Source: Tubiluchus corallicola (lineage: Eukaryota; Priapulida; Priapulimorpha; Priapulimorphida; Tubiluchidae). From it: a DNA stretch of 64,000 nucleotides. Positions 31,734 to 44,200 of the stretch are shown piece by piece. Location of the stretch: the NCBI GenBank assembly GCA_030141605.1, contig JAQGDQ010000096.1, positions 578,426 through 642,425 on the forward strand. The letters run 5' to 3'. The notes under the pieces are model-generated. The model was not told where the DNA came from. It saw only the letters and a program-made list of their open reading frames with translations, and searched no databases. Both the position numbers and the translations under genes were made by a program. Each line of letters begins with the position of its first letter. Position 1 is the first letter of the stretch.

Positions 31734-33226
31734 TGTTAAGTGACATTAAATGAGTTACCCAAGCTAGTATTAATTTGGACGCCCAAATTTTGAGTTTGAT
31801 CAACTCTTCCATTCTGGTCTTGCACACTTAGGTCATACTAATCTTGGAAAAGGTGAAGAGGACCCAGTGAACCGCTGACTGCAAAGCAGTAAAATTAACG
31901 ATTATCACCATGTAATACATACTTAGAAAGAAAATTATCAAAAATTATGAATACACTGAATACACACGACAACGGGCGCAGACATGTCTTTAAACGAGTG
32001 TTAGTTGATATTTTAAACTTTGCAACGCATTTCAGACATCACCATAACTACAGTATTGCTGAATTCGTCTACCTCCATGATGTTTTCACACCACATAGTG
32101 TACATGCACTTCGCCCTTTTTTCCTTCTGGTGCCTATTTCATTGCTATCTCACAGTCATTTGCACCTTTCCTCAAATCACACCAAATCAAACTTTTTTTA
32201 AAATCGGGTTTTACATAAACATAAAAAACACTGGCTTCTAGGAGTTATTAAGCAGACTCATATAACAAAACTAATGTACAGGAATAAAATAGTGCTTAAG
32301 TGGTAAAAATACTTTACAATTATACATCTAAATAAAATTCTTTGGATCCTAGAGGACAGTTTTTCTTGTTTCTTACTCCATTTCAACTTTCATTCACAAC
32401 TCCTCCCACACCTATGTATATATTATCATTATCTCACTATATGCATCAAAATTATTGTGCAATGTAATTTGCACGTGTATATGTTAGCTGCTAAAGACTA
32501 TTTTTTGTATTTTCTGTACTATTATTGCATTTGTATTTATATTTACTTTAATGGATAATTATCTGAATTTCAATGATAATTGTAAGATGCAGTGCGGAAT
32601 GCATGAAGTCTTGAACTCTTTGTTTACAAAAGAAATGGTGTGGGATATTATTTACTCTTGCTATTATTCCTAATGTTAATAATATGTTGACTTATTCATT
32701 TTATAAAAAAATATTGAAAGATAAAGATTAATGATTCTATGACACACGTTTTGATTTGATTTCCTTAAGAGCATAGTTACGGAAAAGATTTATTCCATCA
32801 CACGGTGCGTCAGCAATCTAAGAAAGTTATTGTTGTTGCTGACGCTACAAGCGGCAGAAGCAATGTGGAATGGGAATTATTAGATTTTATATGTGCAAAT
32901 ATCGTACAGAAAATGTTGTTTAAACTTAAATACATATTGTTGTGTTTTACGATTAGCGTATTCTATGGTAATACCTACATAAGTATAGAATATTCGTTAT
33001 AATTTGTAATAGCAAATAATTATCAATAACCTTATTATAGTTATACAAATTACAATTACAAACCTTGTCCTCTAGTCTGGTATTATCCTGACTGTCTATA
33101 AATATTATTGAATACACTTAATGTTAACCAAAAATTTTTTCCAAAATTTTTAAATAGCAGCCATTTCCCGACATTTTTAAGTAGTGTGCCTGATACTGCA
33201 TTACCACTGTACGGTACCAGTCCTTA

Positions 33227-34172
33227 AGGCTGCCAGGCCATAGAAACTCATGCTTCATGCCTCACGCTTCATACTTCATGCTTCACGGCCCACTGGGCCA
33301 TAGGGGCTCATGCTCTCACGCTTCACACACGAGTCTGCGTTGCGCATTCAAAATGGAATCATCTGACGAGGAAGATTTCTTGATTTTGTTGTGTCTCAGA
33401 AGAAGGAAGCGAAAGAGACGGAGAATATGGTGCCGGGAGCATTTTTTGCTCAGAGAATCCAGAGGAGAATTTCAGCGGACATTTCAACACCTCGTGGACA
33501 ATCCTGATGAAGAACTATTTCATAATTATACAAGGATGTCGTACAAGACTTACAGTACATTAAAGTCCCTCGTGCTAGGACATCTGAAGCCATGCCATTC
33601 AAATTGGAGGAGGCCAATCGAAGCAGAACAAAAGCTCATCATAACTCTCAGGTGGTAATTACTAGTCAAAGTATGTTTGTCAGATAAGCATGCACTGACA
33701 TGACCACATAAAAAAGTAGATCTAAACACCCCCCCCCCCCGATAAAAAAGAAAGGCCACACAAAAATTCCAAAATGTTTTTGAAGGGTAAAATTTAATTA
33801 TTTTATGTTTTTCAGATATACTGACATGACCATATAATAAAAACAAAAACCGAAAAACGAAAGTGAAAAATTTGAAAAGGTTTAGGTCACAATGTCCCGT
33901 TCTAACTCTGATCGTGAAATGAATAGTCCTCAGGACCATGAGCAGTCAAAAACGCTCTGATATCCAGTCTGCCCCCGGACTCACGTCTCGAAAAAGTGAA
34001 CATGTTCACTTCTAGCTTCACGCGTGAGTCGTGAAGCTTGAAGTGTGAGGCGTGAGCGGAGGTCTATGGCGCACCGCAAATAAGATTACGTTTGTTCATT
34101 TTTCCACTCACGCGTTTAGACGTGAAGTATGAACGTGAGGCATGAAGCGTGAGTTTCTATGGCCTGGCAGCC
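33227..34172 (+). mobile_element. PIF/Harbinger miniature element with truncated transposase N-terminus
   Basis: Inverted ends of about 40 bases: left GGCTGCCAGGCCATAGAAAC, right its complement ending GGCCTGGCAGCC. Both continue into ACTCAYGCTTCATGCCTCACG. TTA flanks both ends (33224-33226 and 34173-34175), in line with the 3-bp TWA target duplication of this superfamily. Subterminal CTCACGCTTCA words repeat several times. Inside, on the plus strand, lies the start of a HARBI1-type protein (separate entry). The left end carries one extra A beside the TTA. Confidence 0.85.
33353..33658 (+). pseudogene. Harbinger transposase N-terminal ORF (truncated)
   Basis: A 101-codon ORF from the ATG at 33353 (an in-frame upstream ATG at 33257 lies in the TIR and is less likely). 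Order: acidic start MESSDEEDFLILL, basic run RRRKRKRRR, RGEFQRTFQHLV, YTRMSYKTYSTLKSLV, and WRRPIEAEQKLIITLRW. This is the N-terminal part of HARBI1-like nucleases. The frame stops just where the DDE catalytic domain (DDE_Tnp_4) should begin, and no DDE sequence follows before the right TIR. The element therefore depends on another copy for movement. The N-terminal ORF itself is intact. Confidence 0.75.
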
Positions 34173-34200
34173 TTATGTAGTCTCTTTGCCTGAACAATGA

Positions 34201-34949
34201 TGTTGGGAGCCGAGTGGACCACTGCGCCAAGTAGACCAATTGGTCTACTTGGGCTAGCCCAAGTAGGACACTAGAGACAGGTCGCGAATTGAGTCGTTAA
34301 GTGTACTGACACCGTCCATTGTGCTTGTTTATGTAATAATAATATTAATAATTAAAAACGTTAGTACACGTTGAATAATTTATTATACATCTAATAAAAT
34401 AAAAGAATTTTATTCTGAGCTGGTAGAACGGACAATATTAATTTTGGTTTCGATATTAATGTTGTTGAAGTGAAAAAAACCACTTTTTTGCGAATACAAA
34501 ATTTGTTTAAGGTATATCATTTTTGATTTTGTCTCACTTCACAAACAGGTGATCCGTTTCACTACCTCTTGGGCAAATAATTGTTTTCTTATAAGTAAAC
34601 GTTCTAGCAATCTATGTGTCCTACATGGGCTAGCGAGCCATGTAGGACAGTGCCCTACATGTTACAATACTACTGATAATATTAAAACTAATTATCCTTG
34701 CTTTTCTTAAATGTTAAAAATTACTTTTTGGTGTTGTGAAGGCTTAGCAGCATCTGTCTTATTTTTAAATTTGCAATTATTTCTGTAAATAATAAAATGA
34801 AGAAACTTTCACAGAATTTTCAAAAATTTGACAAAATTACCGATTCTCGACAAAAATCGCTAGTGTCCTACTTGGGCTGCCCATGTAGGACACTACTTTT
34901 AGCACATCAAGTGGTCTACTTGGCGCAGTGGTCCACTCGGCTCCCAACA
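34201..34949. mobile_element. 749-bp TG...CA element with 38-bp perfect TIRs and 5-bp target duplication
   Basis: The ends are TGTTGGGAGCCGAGTGGACC (34201) and its complement ending at 34949. The inverted match is perfect for 38 bases. AATGA lies directly outside both ends (34196-34200 and 34950-34954). Three near-palindromes of 30-35 bases sit at about 34239-34273, 34617-34652 and 34862-34893. All are variants of GTCCTACWTGGGC paired with GCCCAWGTAGGAC. The inside has no ORF of note. TG...CA with a 5-bp duplication is LTR-like, but the long TIR points to a cut-and-paste element. Ginger-type elements, which have TGT ends, are one candidate. Family unproven. Confidence 0.8.
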
Positions 34950-37900
34950 AATGAAGCTCTTGACACTCAGCCTTTTCCACATAAATTACATTCTTGTTAA
35001 AATAGATTTGTTCACAGTTTCAGCAGAAAATACAAAGGTGGCAAGCTGCCTGCTAAAATGGCTTTGGGGTTTGTAGAAGTGGATCTTATCCTAGCTTCTA
35101 AATGTTTATCCGAACAATTCTTAAACATGTCCACTGTGATACATCCACACCATGTCGTTATTCGTAAACGTAAAATTTTGTGTGTATGGCCTCTGTTTCT
35201 TTTCTCTTTACGTCATTCCAAACATATTCTGTATATTCTATTCTATATAATATTAATATTCATAGGAAAATAGTAACCTCTGAACTTCTTGTAGATTAAC
35301 TTTGAGCAGTAAAGTTCCAACAGTCTATTTTCGTAGTACTCTAGACTTGAAATTGTGCACATCATGTACAGCATCCTGATTGGTCTTTCACGTTTTATGT
35401 TATCACTAATATTCATAAATGATAATAATATTTTTTTGCAGGTGAGGTTAGTCAGATGATTCAGACAAGATTTTAACTTAACAGAGCTATATTTATATTC
35501 TACTTTTTAATGTTGGAACTATTATAACTGTCAATTTTATGTTAAGTGACATTGCAACACATTTTTTAGGTGCCAATTCAAAGAAAGTCTCAATCAGAAT
35601 TGTCGACAAGCCACACAACAATGGGTAAGAAAAATTTAAATACTTGAACATCAGCAGCACTTATCGTAATATATGTAGTGAAGATCGGGTGCGATTGCCA
35701 AGAGCAGTAATATACAAGCCCTAGCAGACTTTTATGCCTGAAATGAATGTATAAAAGCCAAAAATTGTAGTATTGTGCAGTAAGCCTTTTCACAGTTCCA
35801 GTGCTTGATGATGATCGTGAAGAGATCAAAGGTTAAGTGTACCAGGCAACGCATTTGTGTCCACTTGACATTGCCTCGCAACCCTTGCCATTGTAATAGC
35901 AATAGTTTTAACAACTAGCTACAACTTACTTAGTTCATTTTTTCTTGTTTCCAAGCAAGATTCTGTTAGTAAATCATTCTATGCACTTGTAGACTAATGC
36001 ATAGTTATGTAAAGTTTGTGTAAAACAACTGAAGTTATTGAACTGGTGCAGCAAACAGCTTTGCTTTACACACATATCACATGACGGTTGTAGTTAAGAC
36101 AGGTTACTGTGGTACACTTAACCCCTGACATGTAGCAACTATGCATGTGCATAATGTAACTGTGAGAAGGCTTATTCAAGAAGAATTCTTGAGTATCGTT
36201 TCTGAAGGAATTTCGCTGCTCCTAAAAACACGGAAATTTTCTACTACGTAAATAGACTATTGCAATTTAATTTTGCTTTAGAGATAGATAATTATTAAAA
36301 TAGGTTTGACATTAATTTGCATTTACAGTAAGTTAACTTTAGATACAGTGTACTGGAGATGTTTGAAACTGATGATTGAAGTTACACTAACCTGTACCTA
36401 GAATATAATTGTGGGCAAGAATGTAGAACCTGTCTTTGCTTTAAGTCTGCATTGGAAATGATCCTTCATTTGAAAAGTATAGCAGAGAACTTATAACCTA
36501 CTTTGAAAAAACTTTTTAGGTTAAAAGTTTCTTTATCTGAGTGTAACAGTTACAATATAGTTAATAGCAGGAGAGGTGGTCACTGAATGCAATCAGTGAT
36601 GGCTTAGAGGTTAGGTACCTAAACAATGTCTATTCAGAAATAGGCATTTGAACAGTTCAATGAAATTTTTTATGTGTTGTGGTATCATAATTGACGTCTA
36701 ACATAATGTCAATCATTTTCCTTGACTGTCCAATCAGCGTGCAAGTTATTTCACACACCCCTGCAGCAGGTACGTTCGGAACATTTAGCTCCGTCTAAAC
36801 TGTTATGAATAATACTCAACTTTTCATTAGTTAGCGGGAGAAATATTGGTCTGGTTCTAGATTTAATTATTGTGAATTTGGAATTGCATGTAAATTAGTG
36901 GAAATATATATAGTCTAGTTTTGTTTATGGGAAGAAATGCACAACGCTTACATCTATGAGTTGCTGACTAAACGATTTTGCAATCAAGAAAATATGCATT
37001 TAGTTTATGTTTAGTTTAGATTATGGCTTTGCTAAAAACAAATAGATAAAAACAACTATTTGATTAACTTTAAATGAGGACAAAACAAAATGTTTTCTTT
37101 TCTGGCCCGTATTTTATAAACCTCAATGAGATCTTCACAGTCAAAATTAATTCAAATATGGTCAAAACTTATAAACTTATATTATACGTCAATGTAATAT
37201 TAGCTAATTTTACGCTATTTTTCTGGTCATAATCAAGATTAAAAGATACCATTGGGATTTATGTGAATCGGGCATTCAATATAAGGGTTGTCTGTGGAAT
37301 GGAACAGTCAAATTAATTCCATTTTCATAGCCTGACAAACGAAAAAATACAAAAACTTAATAAATCTTGCAGACAAGCACATGATCAATTAATATAGAAA
37401 AATACATCGCAGGCTTGATGTTCGTATGTGTAAAGGCAAGAGAGACCTAATATTTTTGTTGCTCATTTATCGCAAAGCAAAGCTAATTGGCTTAATTTAT
37501 TTATTAATCTTATGTCTCTGTATTTTGTAGTGGTTTGAAACTTCGTCTCTACACTGTATAAATTGAAAAGTCATTTTTTGGCTACTTAAAGTGTTAATTT
37601 CGTTTAAAAATAGTTGCTGCTTTGCAAATCTGTGTTTATGAAAAAGCGCAATCAGTTTGTCTGCTGATTAGACATTAGTTGTGACTGTCATGTTGTTTAG
37701 TTCAGTTTAACTTAGCTTAGACAGTTGTTATTCAGTGTGAGCTGTTGTCCCGAGTGTTGCTGAGCGTGCTTACGTTGCAGCGGGGGCGGAGCGATAGACC
37801 AATATGCTTGACGTCAATAGGAGAGTGAGTAAATGATTATACATTGCTTTGTGGTTAGTAGTAGATTCCTGAGTCTGATTAGTTGGAGAAAATGTTTGTG

Positions 37901-38270
37901 GCCTTTGGGGTGTGATTAGGATATCAAGGTATTAAGCAAATAAGTCGAGATAATTACTCCAGTTTACTTCGAGTTACGTGTGAGGTACTAATAAGATACA
38001 GACAATAAATGTAAACTTCTTTACAAATGTTTCTAAATACTCACTACTGTTTTAGCTAGTACAAAAATGTGCTCAATGTGCAGAAGTAGGCCTACATATG
38101 CTTTCAACTTGCTACTGTCTGCAGAGATTTTCTTGCTCATCAATTGTTAAAAAAACCATTCTTGTTCTGACCTTGTTCAGAACAGACAATTTCCAGATTT
38201 CCTATATGAAGGTTGTCACAAAATAAGAATAATTGTGTTTGGTAATAACAAAGTTGTGTTCTGTTTTCAG

Positions 38271-41200
38271 AGCGTTTGATTTTGGGGACAATTCTGGACC
38301 CGAAGAAAAAGTCCTGATGTTGAACGTTCAACCTGCACCGTTTTCGGGGCCACCACAATTTCAACGTTTAGTTGGAAAATGCTTCACTTACACGACAGAC
38401 AAGTATGTTGTTATGTTGTTGCTAATCCAGTTTTTGTGCATCCGGTCGAAGAGCCCTGAATTCTGGATTTAACTTTCATCAGCTGCTAACTAACTTTGAC
38501 TTTTCAGATATAAATGTGAGGGAAAAAGTAAAAGATTTTGGCAGGTTTAGTTGTCCTGCATCTATATGTAATCCCACATGAATTCAGAATTACATAGCAC
38601 ACATAAAAAATTGAAAACAGACTATAAAAATTATTTACAATAAAAAATGTTGAGTTAATAGAATAATAATAAAATGTCTAGGGAAGGTGCCTATAAAAAT
38701 TGCACTTATTAACACCTATTTTGTTAATAGTGCAATTGACATTATGTGACTCAATTACACCGCAGTGTAGAATATTTTCATGCAAATCAGTCATTTCTCT
38801 TAAAACACCAATTTTACTTTTAATATCAACAAGAATTTTCTTATAGTAATTATTTACAATGTCAGTATTTAGAGATGTCAAATTATGAGTCACATATCTT
38901 ATTTCTGAGCATAATGTTTCTGTGACATTGTTACAAAAGGATGAAAATTGGTTACAAGTAGCAGTGTGAGCCACGTGAGTAACCATTGGCACGTGATGAT
39001 ATGAGTCACATATCTTATTTCTGAGTATAATGTTTCTGTGACATTGTTACAAAAGGATGAAAATTGGTTACAAGTAGCTGTGTGAACCACGCGAGTAACC
39101 TGTGGCACGTGATGATTTAAAACATGGTTTCCAAATTTGCTGAATCTTAGTTTAAAATTGATTTCTGAAGGTAAACAATCAGAAAGAACAGTAATGATAT
39201 TACAGTATGTTCTAGGATATAAGCGCCATATTTTTCGAAGAGAATTTTTCCATGCAGCACATAATTTAGCAACAGTGATTAGATATGTTCTAAAATGGTA
39301 TGCCGTAAAAACTACAACAGTATTGTTTAAACAATTTACATTGTAAATATATATTCTGTATGATGTTTTACCTGTACTAATAATGTTTGATGTTTTCACA
39401 GTTATCATTATTTGCTAGAATTCTGAAAAGGCTTAGTTCTTGAATGTAAAAGGCATGAGAAAAAGTTTAAAGTTGTGGCAGATTCATCTGTATGTATCCA
39501 TTGTAACGTTTTACAAATTATCATTGCAGATACAAGTACGAGTTTTGTCCATTTCACAATTTCACACAGCATGAGCAGAGCATGAGGTGGAACCCTTACA
39601 GTGGTGTGGTTGGGTAAGTGTTACCCTTATCATACATGAATTGGGGACCCGAAATGGACACTCTCATTTTCATCCTTGTATTTTGTGTTATAACTTTATA
39701 ACGTGTCATGCTGCCAAGTTGCTGAGCCAGATAACTAGGATTTTTATATGTAAACCGCCAAGTAATCAGTGATGAAGTGATGAGTGCTTATATTGACTCT
39801 TTCTCTGCGTATTTGCTTTCTAAATGGGCTGCATTATTTTTGCATATTTGACAATAACTTCTTGTGGTGTGTTATTAACACAGAATCTTTTAAATAGACA
39901 AATATTTGTTTGTTATTAAGCACTAATATTGAATATTAGTTTTATTTGTACACCCTCGCACACATGTGCACACATACATGCACTCACTCACGCATGCGTG
40001 CATGTTCACACTTACACAAATAAGCGCGTACTTATATTTTTAGAAACCAATTTCCATACTTTGCAATCAGTTTATAAGAACAAGCTACTAAACACACCAA
40101 TCATCAGCTAGTGATTTTGAGTGAGAACGTACCATACACTACAATATTGTAGAATGCACTTGGCTGCAGACGGTGATTGGCTGGTCAGCGTTACTTGTTG
40201 CGAAGCAACCCCAATCCCATGACTGTTAAATTTTTCTACAGTGCTTTTGTATGACCATAGCGGCAAAACAAACAGACCCCGGGTGACAGTGGTTCGTGAT
40301 AATCTGTGATAAATCTGTGATAATACAAAATTCTAACAAATTGTGACTGTGTTCTGTCATTTGTTGTTAAAAAGTTAAAGTAGCGTTGCTGGAAAATAGA
40401 GGCTAGATGTGACTAATGCTAGATGCTAGATGAAAATATATACATTGTTTGATTGAATAGTGGAATTACTGCTTAGGTAAATTGTTATTTCAATGTTAGT
40501 GTGTGGCAGCAGTGGCAAATTACCAACAATACCTTTGAAGCCATGTTGATGGAAGAGGGTGAGCCATGTGGCAATATTACTAGGACGGTTGCAGTAAGTG
40601 CCATGTTTCATTTAATCTCATTAACTAATAACATCAGGCACGTCATCAAGAGTAAAGAAAATAAGCTAGAAAGTTGTGTGTTACAGTATTCAGTGTTTAT
40701 TATGTTAAAGGAAAACGGTTCCCAGTTTTAGGTTATAACTCAGATGTAGCAACAGTGTAAAATATTTCACGTGCAAATTATTATTTTTAAATGACATGTG
40801 TTAAAGAAGTGTTACCCCAGAAGCTTATTTTACCAGTTTCTTAGTGTTGTCCACTTGCAGCCATATTCAGCTAGATGGGCAGCAACATTTGATTCTTGGA
40901 AATGCTGTTAAAAATTCAGCTCTGTATCGAATTAACAGAACGGTTGATAATTAGACAGTCCACTTGTGATGTCAGGCTAGCCTCATGAAATGACACAATA
41001 GGTCAGCTATAAACTAGAAATCCTGGATGGTGGTCCTCCGGTCGGCCACAAAAAAATCGTTTTTGTCTTATCTGTTGAGCTCAAATGATGTCAGTAGGGA
41101 GGGAGAAAACATTTTTTTAAAGCTTTTTGAATGTTTAAAGGAGAATCATGGAATATTTAAAATCAGTTGAAATCAGAGTTTGTTTATTTCCCACTGGTTA

Positions 41201-44200
41201 GCAGGAATGTTTTAAATTTTTTCAATGCACATTTTTTCACCCTTTTTTATTTAGTTTCGCATTACTAACTTATCGTATAACGATCAAATTATTAATAAAA
41301 AATCATAAAATTATATATTATAAAATTTATCGGCCGGGTGTGCGATAAAAAATATTACCCAGGTGATTAGTTGGAAAACAGAAGCATTTTCTTGTCAGCT
41401 TCAGTTGGGTGGCCAAGTTGTATAGATTTTATATTTCAACCGCATGGCCTTGAGTTTGAGACTAGCAGCTGTCAATGCCATGTTATTTGTTATTTTTGCA
41501 TTGCCTCTTTCCCTGTATTGTTGTAAGTGTAAGTTGCTAAGTAAACATTTGTGCTAATGTTGTCTGTTAAATGAGTGACAATAAATAAATATTGTCTTTG
41601 TCTAAATTGTGAAGTCAAAATTTGCTTACTTTTTGTCTTCACCTCAACGTTTGCCATGTTGCAATTTTTGCTTTTGCAAACAGGTTCAAACACTCAGGAA
41701 GGCATTGCTATCATTGTTTTTATTATAACTTTATTTGAGTATATAAACATATACATGCGCCTTCTATATGCAGGGCTATAACTGCTAACAGTATTTACAT
41801 GACATTTTTAACAATTGTTGTAGCATTGTGTTAGTATTAGCTGCTTAACTGACTTTGACATCGATTACATAAGATTAATTAATCCCGTTAAGTTAGTGAC
41901 AAAATATTATCTAGTAAAATATTAGCAAAATTAATTAAAATCAAACTATCACGACAAATTAACATATAATTAATATACTGCTGCTGTAAAACACTTACAA
42001 AGTTTTCTCTTTTAGTGCGATTTTACAAATTCACATTCAAAAAACAAATCATGTAGAGATTGCTTCCTCTCTAAACACTGGCACATATTATTTTCTGCAT
42101 ACCCAATATTGAATAGGAAATCATTAAAACTGGAAAATTGTGCCTAGCATCATCAGCAACATCACCGTTGTTGTGCTCGTGTGTGACTAAGTGAATTTCT
42201 AAGTAAATGAAATGAATTTCAGATATGGGGAAAAACTGTCAAAGAGCATATATTATGTAGTAAAATTATGTTAGGCCAAAATAAGCTGCCATTTAAAAAA
42301 TTGTCCATTTCTACTTAAGCCATTTTACTGAAAATCACAAGCAAGAATCAAAGGAAAGCATTTTGTGGGTTAGAATGTTCTCCCGTAACGAATGCAGAAT
42401 TTTGATACGAGTCTTGTCTTCAATAGCTTTGACACCCTTGACTCTTTTCTGTGCTTTTCAGAAATACAATACCAGATATTTTATACGCAATATCTAGCTT
42501 TAAACGAGTTTAACTAAAGCTAATGCTATGGCTAAACAAGCAAACAAATTCTATCAAAAAAAACTATTGTTGTTTTAAATGTGCATTTCTAGTTTTCTAG
42601 ATTTTTTACAGTGTTAAATTCAAAACTGCCATTTGGTATGATAAGATTTGATCGTTATCATCCTTGATAATGGCCCAGTGGCATGACTGAGACATTGCTC
42701 TATTAATGTTTATTGTAAGAATGAGACTTTGATATATTTGTTTGAATTTGACTATAGTATTTTCCTAATGTTAAAGTGATATTGCAGATTTATTTCACCT
42801 GTGGCTCCAGTAATAAGATGGTGGAAGTGAAGGAGCCGCGCAAATGTAGGTATGTGTCACGGTTTGAGACTCCACTGGTTTGTCATCCCGATGCCATGTT
42901 AGTGTATCCCAGACTGCCTAGTAACTTGCAGCACAAGTGGGATAGGCTTGAAACAGATCTGGTTAATGGGCTTCTTACAAATAAGGTGAGCTGAGTTATT
43001 TATGCAGCTGTTACAGTGTACAAGCAGTTAAACCGTCATGGTACTTATTTTTCAATTTGGAATGTCCAGAAAAGCAAAAAACCATCATTTTGGTCATTTT
43101 CCAACTTTTTTGCAAACTGAGTTGACATGTGAAGAACATTTCTGTGCACAGCATATCATTGAAAGAGCATTCAGCATAGGGTGTACTAAACATAGGTTTG
43201 CGGGAAGGCCCACGATTTTCTGCATTCTGCATTTTCTTGAAACACCACTTACAGGAAATGTTCGTTTGGCACTTAGACTCTTGGAGAGAGTTACTGGGCT
43301 ACATGATGATATGGGTCTTTTTTAAACACAGTTTCAGCCAGATGAATTACTATGAGTTTGCTCCAGGTTTCATTTTTGAGAATTTTCTCTCAGAAGCTAT
43401 ATGATGGATACCAGTGTCATGACACTCATCCAGTTATACTCTGTCTATAAATGTTGCTTATAAACTGCTTTCGGTACGTAAATGCACACTGTCAAGCTAT
43501 TACAATCGCTAACTGGGTCAAAAATAATAAACAAACATTATCGTGCGTTATTGATTATGTTCATATATTATATACAAAATTTTTTGCCGTGTTTTGTCTA
43601 GTTTCTAGTAAGCGTGATTACTAATGGTACTTTTATTTTATTAACTGCCTACTTAGATCTATAGATTTGCGCAACATAATATGGTCATTTTGCCTTTATT
43701 AAACCTTTTCCATTATTTCGCGAATGTTTCTTCTACGCATTTAAGCTGAAATTTTGTTAAGTAGAAAGTAATTAGTAATGGATTACTGAGAAGTGTAGTC
43801 TGAAAATTTTCAATCATTAGCCATTTGCTTGTGAGCACATGTGAAATGCATACTGGAATATTAATTTTTGTTAGAAATACGTAACACATAACATTACTGT
43901 ATAATTTTTATTGGTTTCTTATAGATAATAAACTAAGCTATTTGGCTAACATTAACTAATCATTAACATGGCAAATTTGATAACAATGTTATGTTTTGCA
44001 ATTTGTGTTACAATTGATATATTTTTACAACAGATATTTAAATGCATAAGTACAGTTTAATTAAAGTCTTGTTAACTTGTATTGATCACTTCATTTTATA
44101 TTAGATATAGTGTGTTGGTTAAATAACCTTTCTGCTGAAAAACCTGTAGAAAGTGCAGTGTGATTTATAGACTAGAATCTTCCGTTTTGGTTGTGAACAA

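Larger units (their letters stand above)
28650..38270. other. TSR3-GNPTG divergent interval with unidentified GNPTG 5' exon(s)
   Basis: TSR3 starts at 28649 (minus strand), and the first recognised GNPTG exon begins at 38271 in phase 2. The GNPTG promoter and signal-peptide exon should lie here, most likely close to 28650 if the human head-to-head arrangement is ancestral. No ORF with a signal peptide and a phase-2 donor could be found. The interval holds the transposable elements listed separately. The stretches 31750-33200 and 35000-38200 show nothing recognisable, apart from a locally GC-rich patch at about 37740-37810 (GCGGGGGCGGAGCG) ending near a good donor (GAGAGTGAGT), which could be a non-coding exon or promoter. 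Confidence 0.5.

Noticed and set aside
43038-43325. 95-codon plus-strand ORF in the GNPTG intron after 42985
   Set aside because: Not recognised, no splice support in phase with the flanking exons, and not conserved in any GNPTG known to me.
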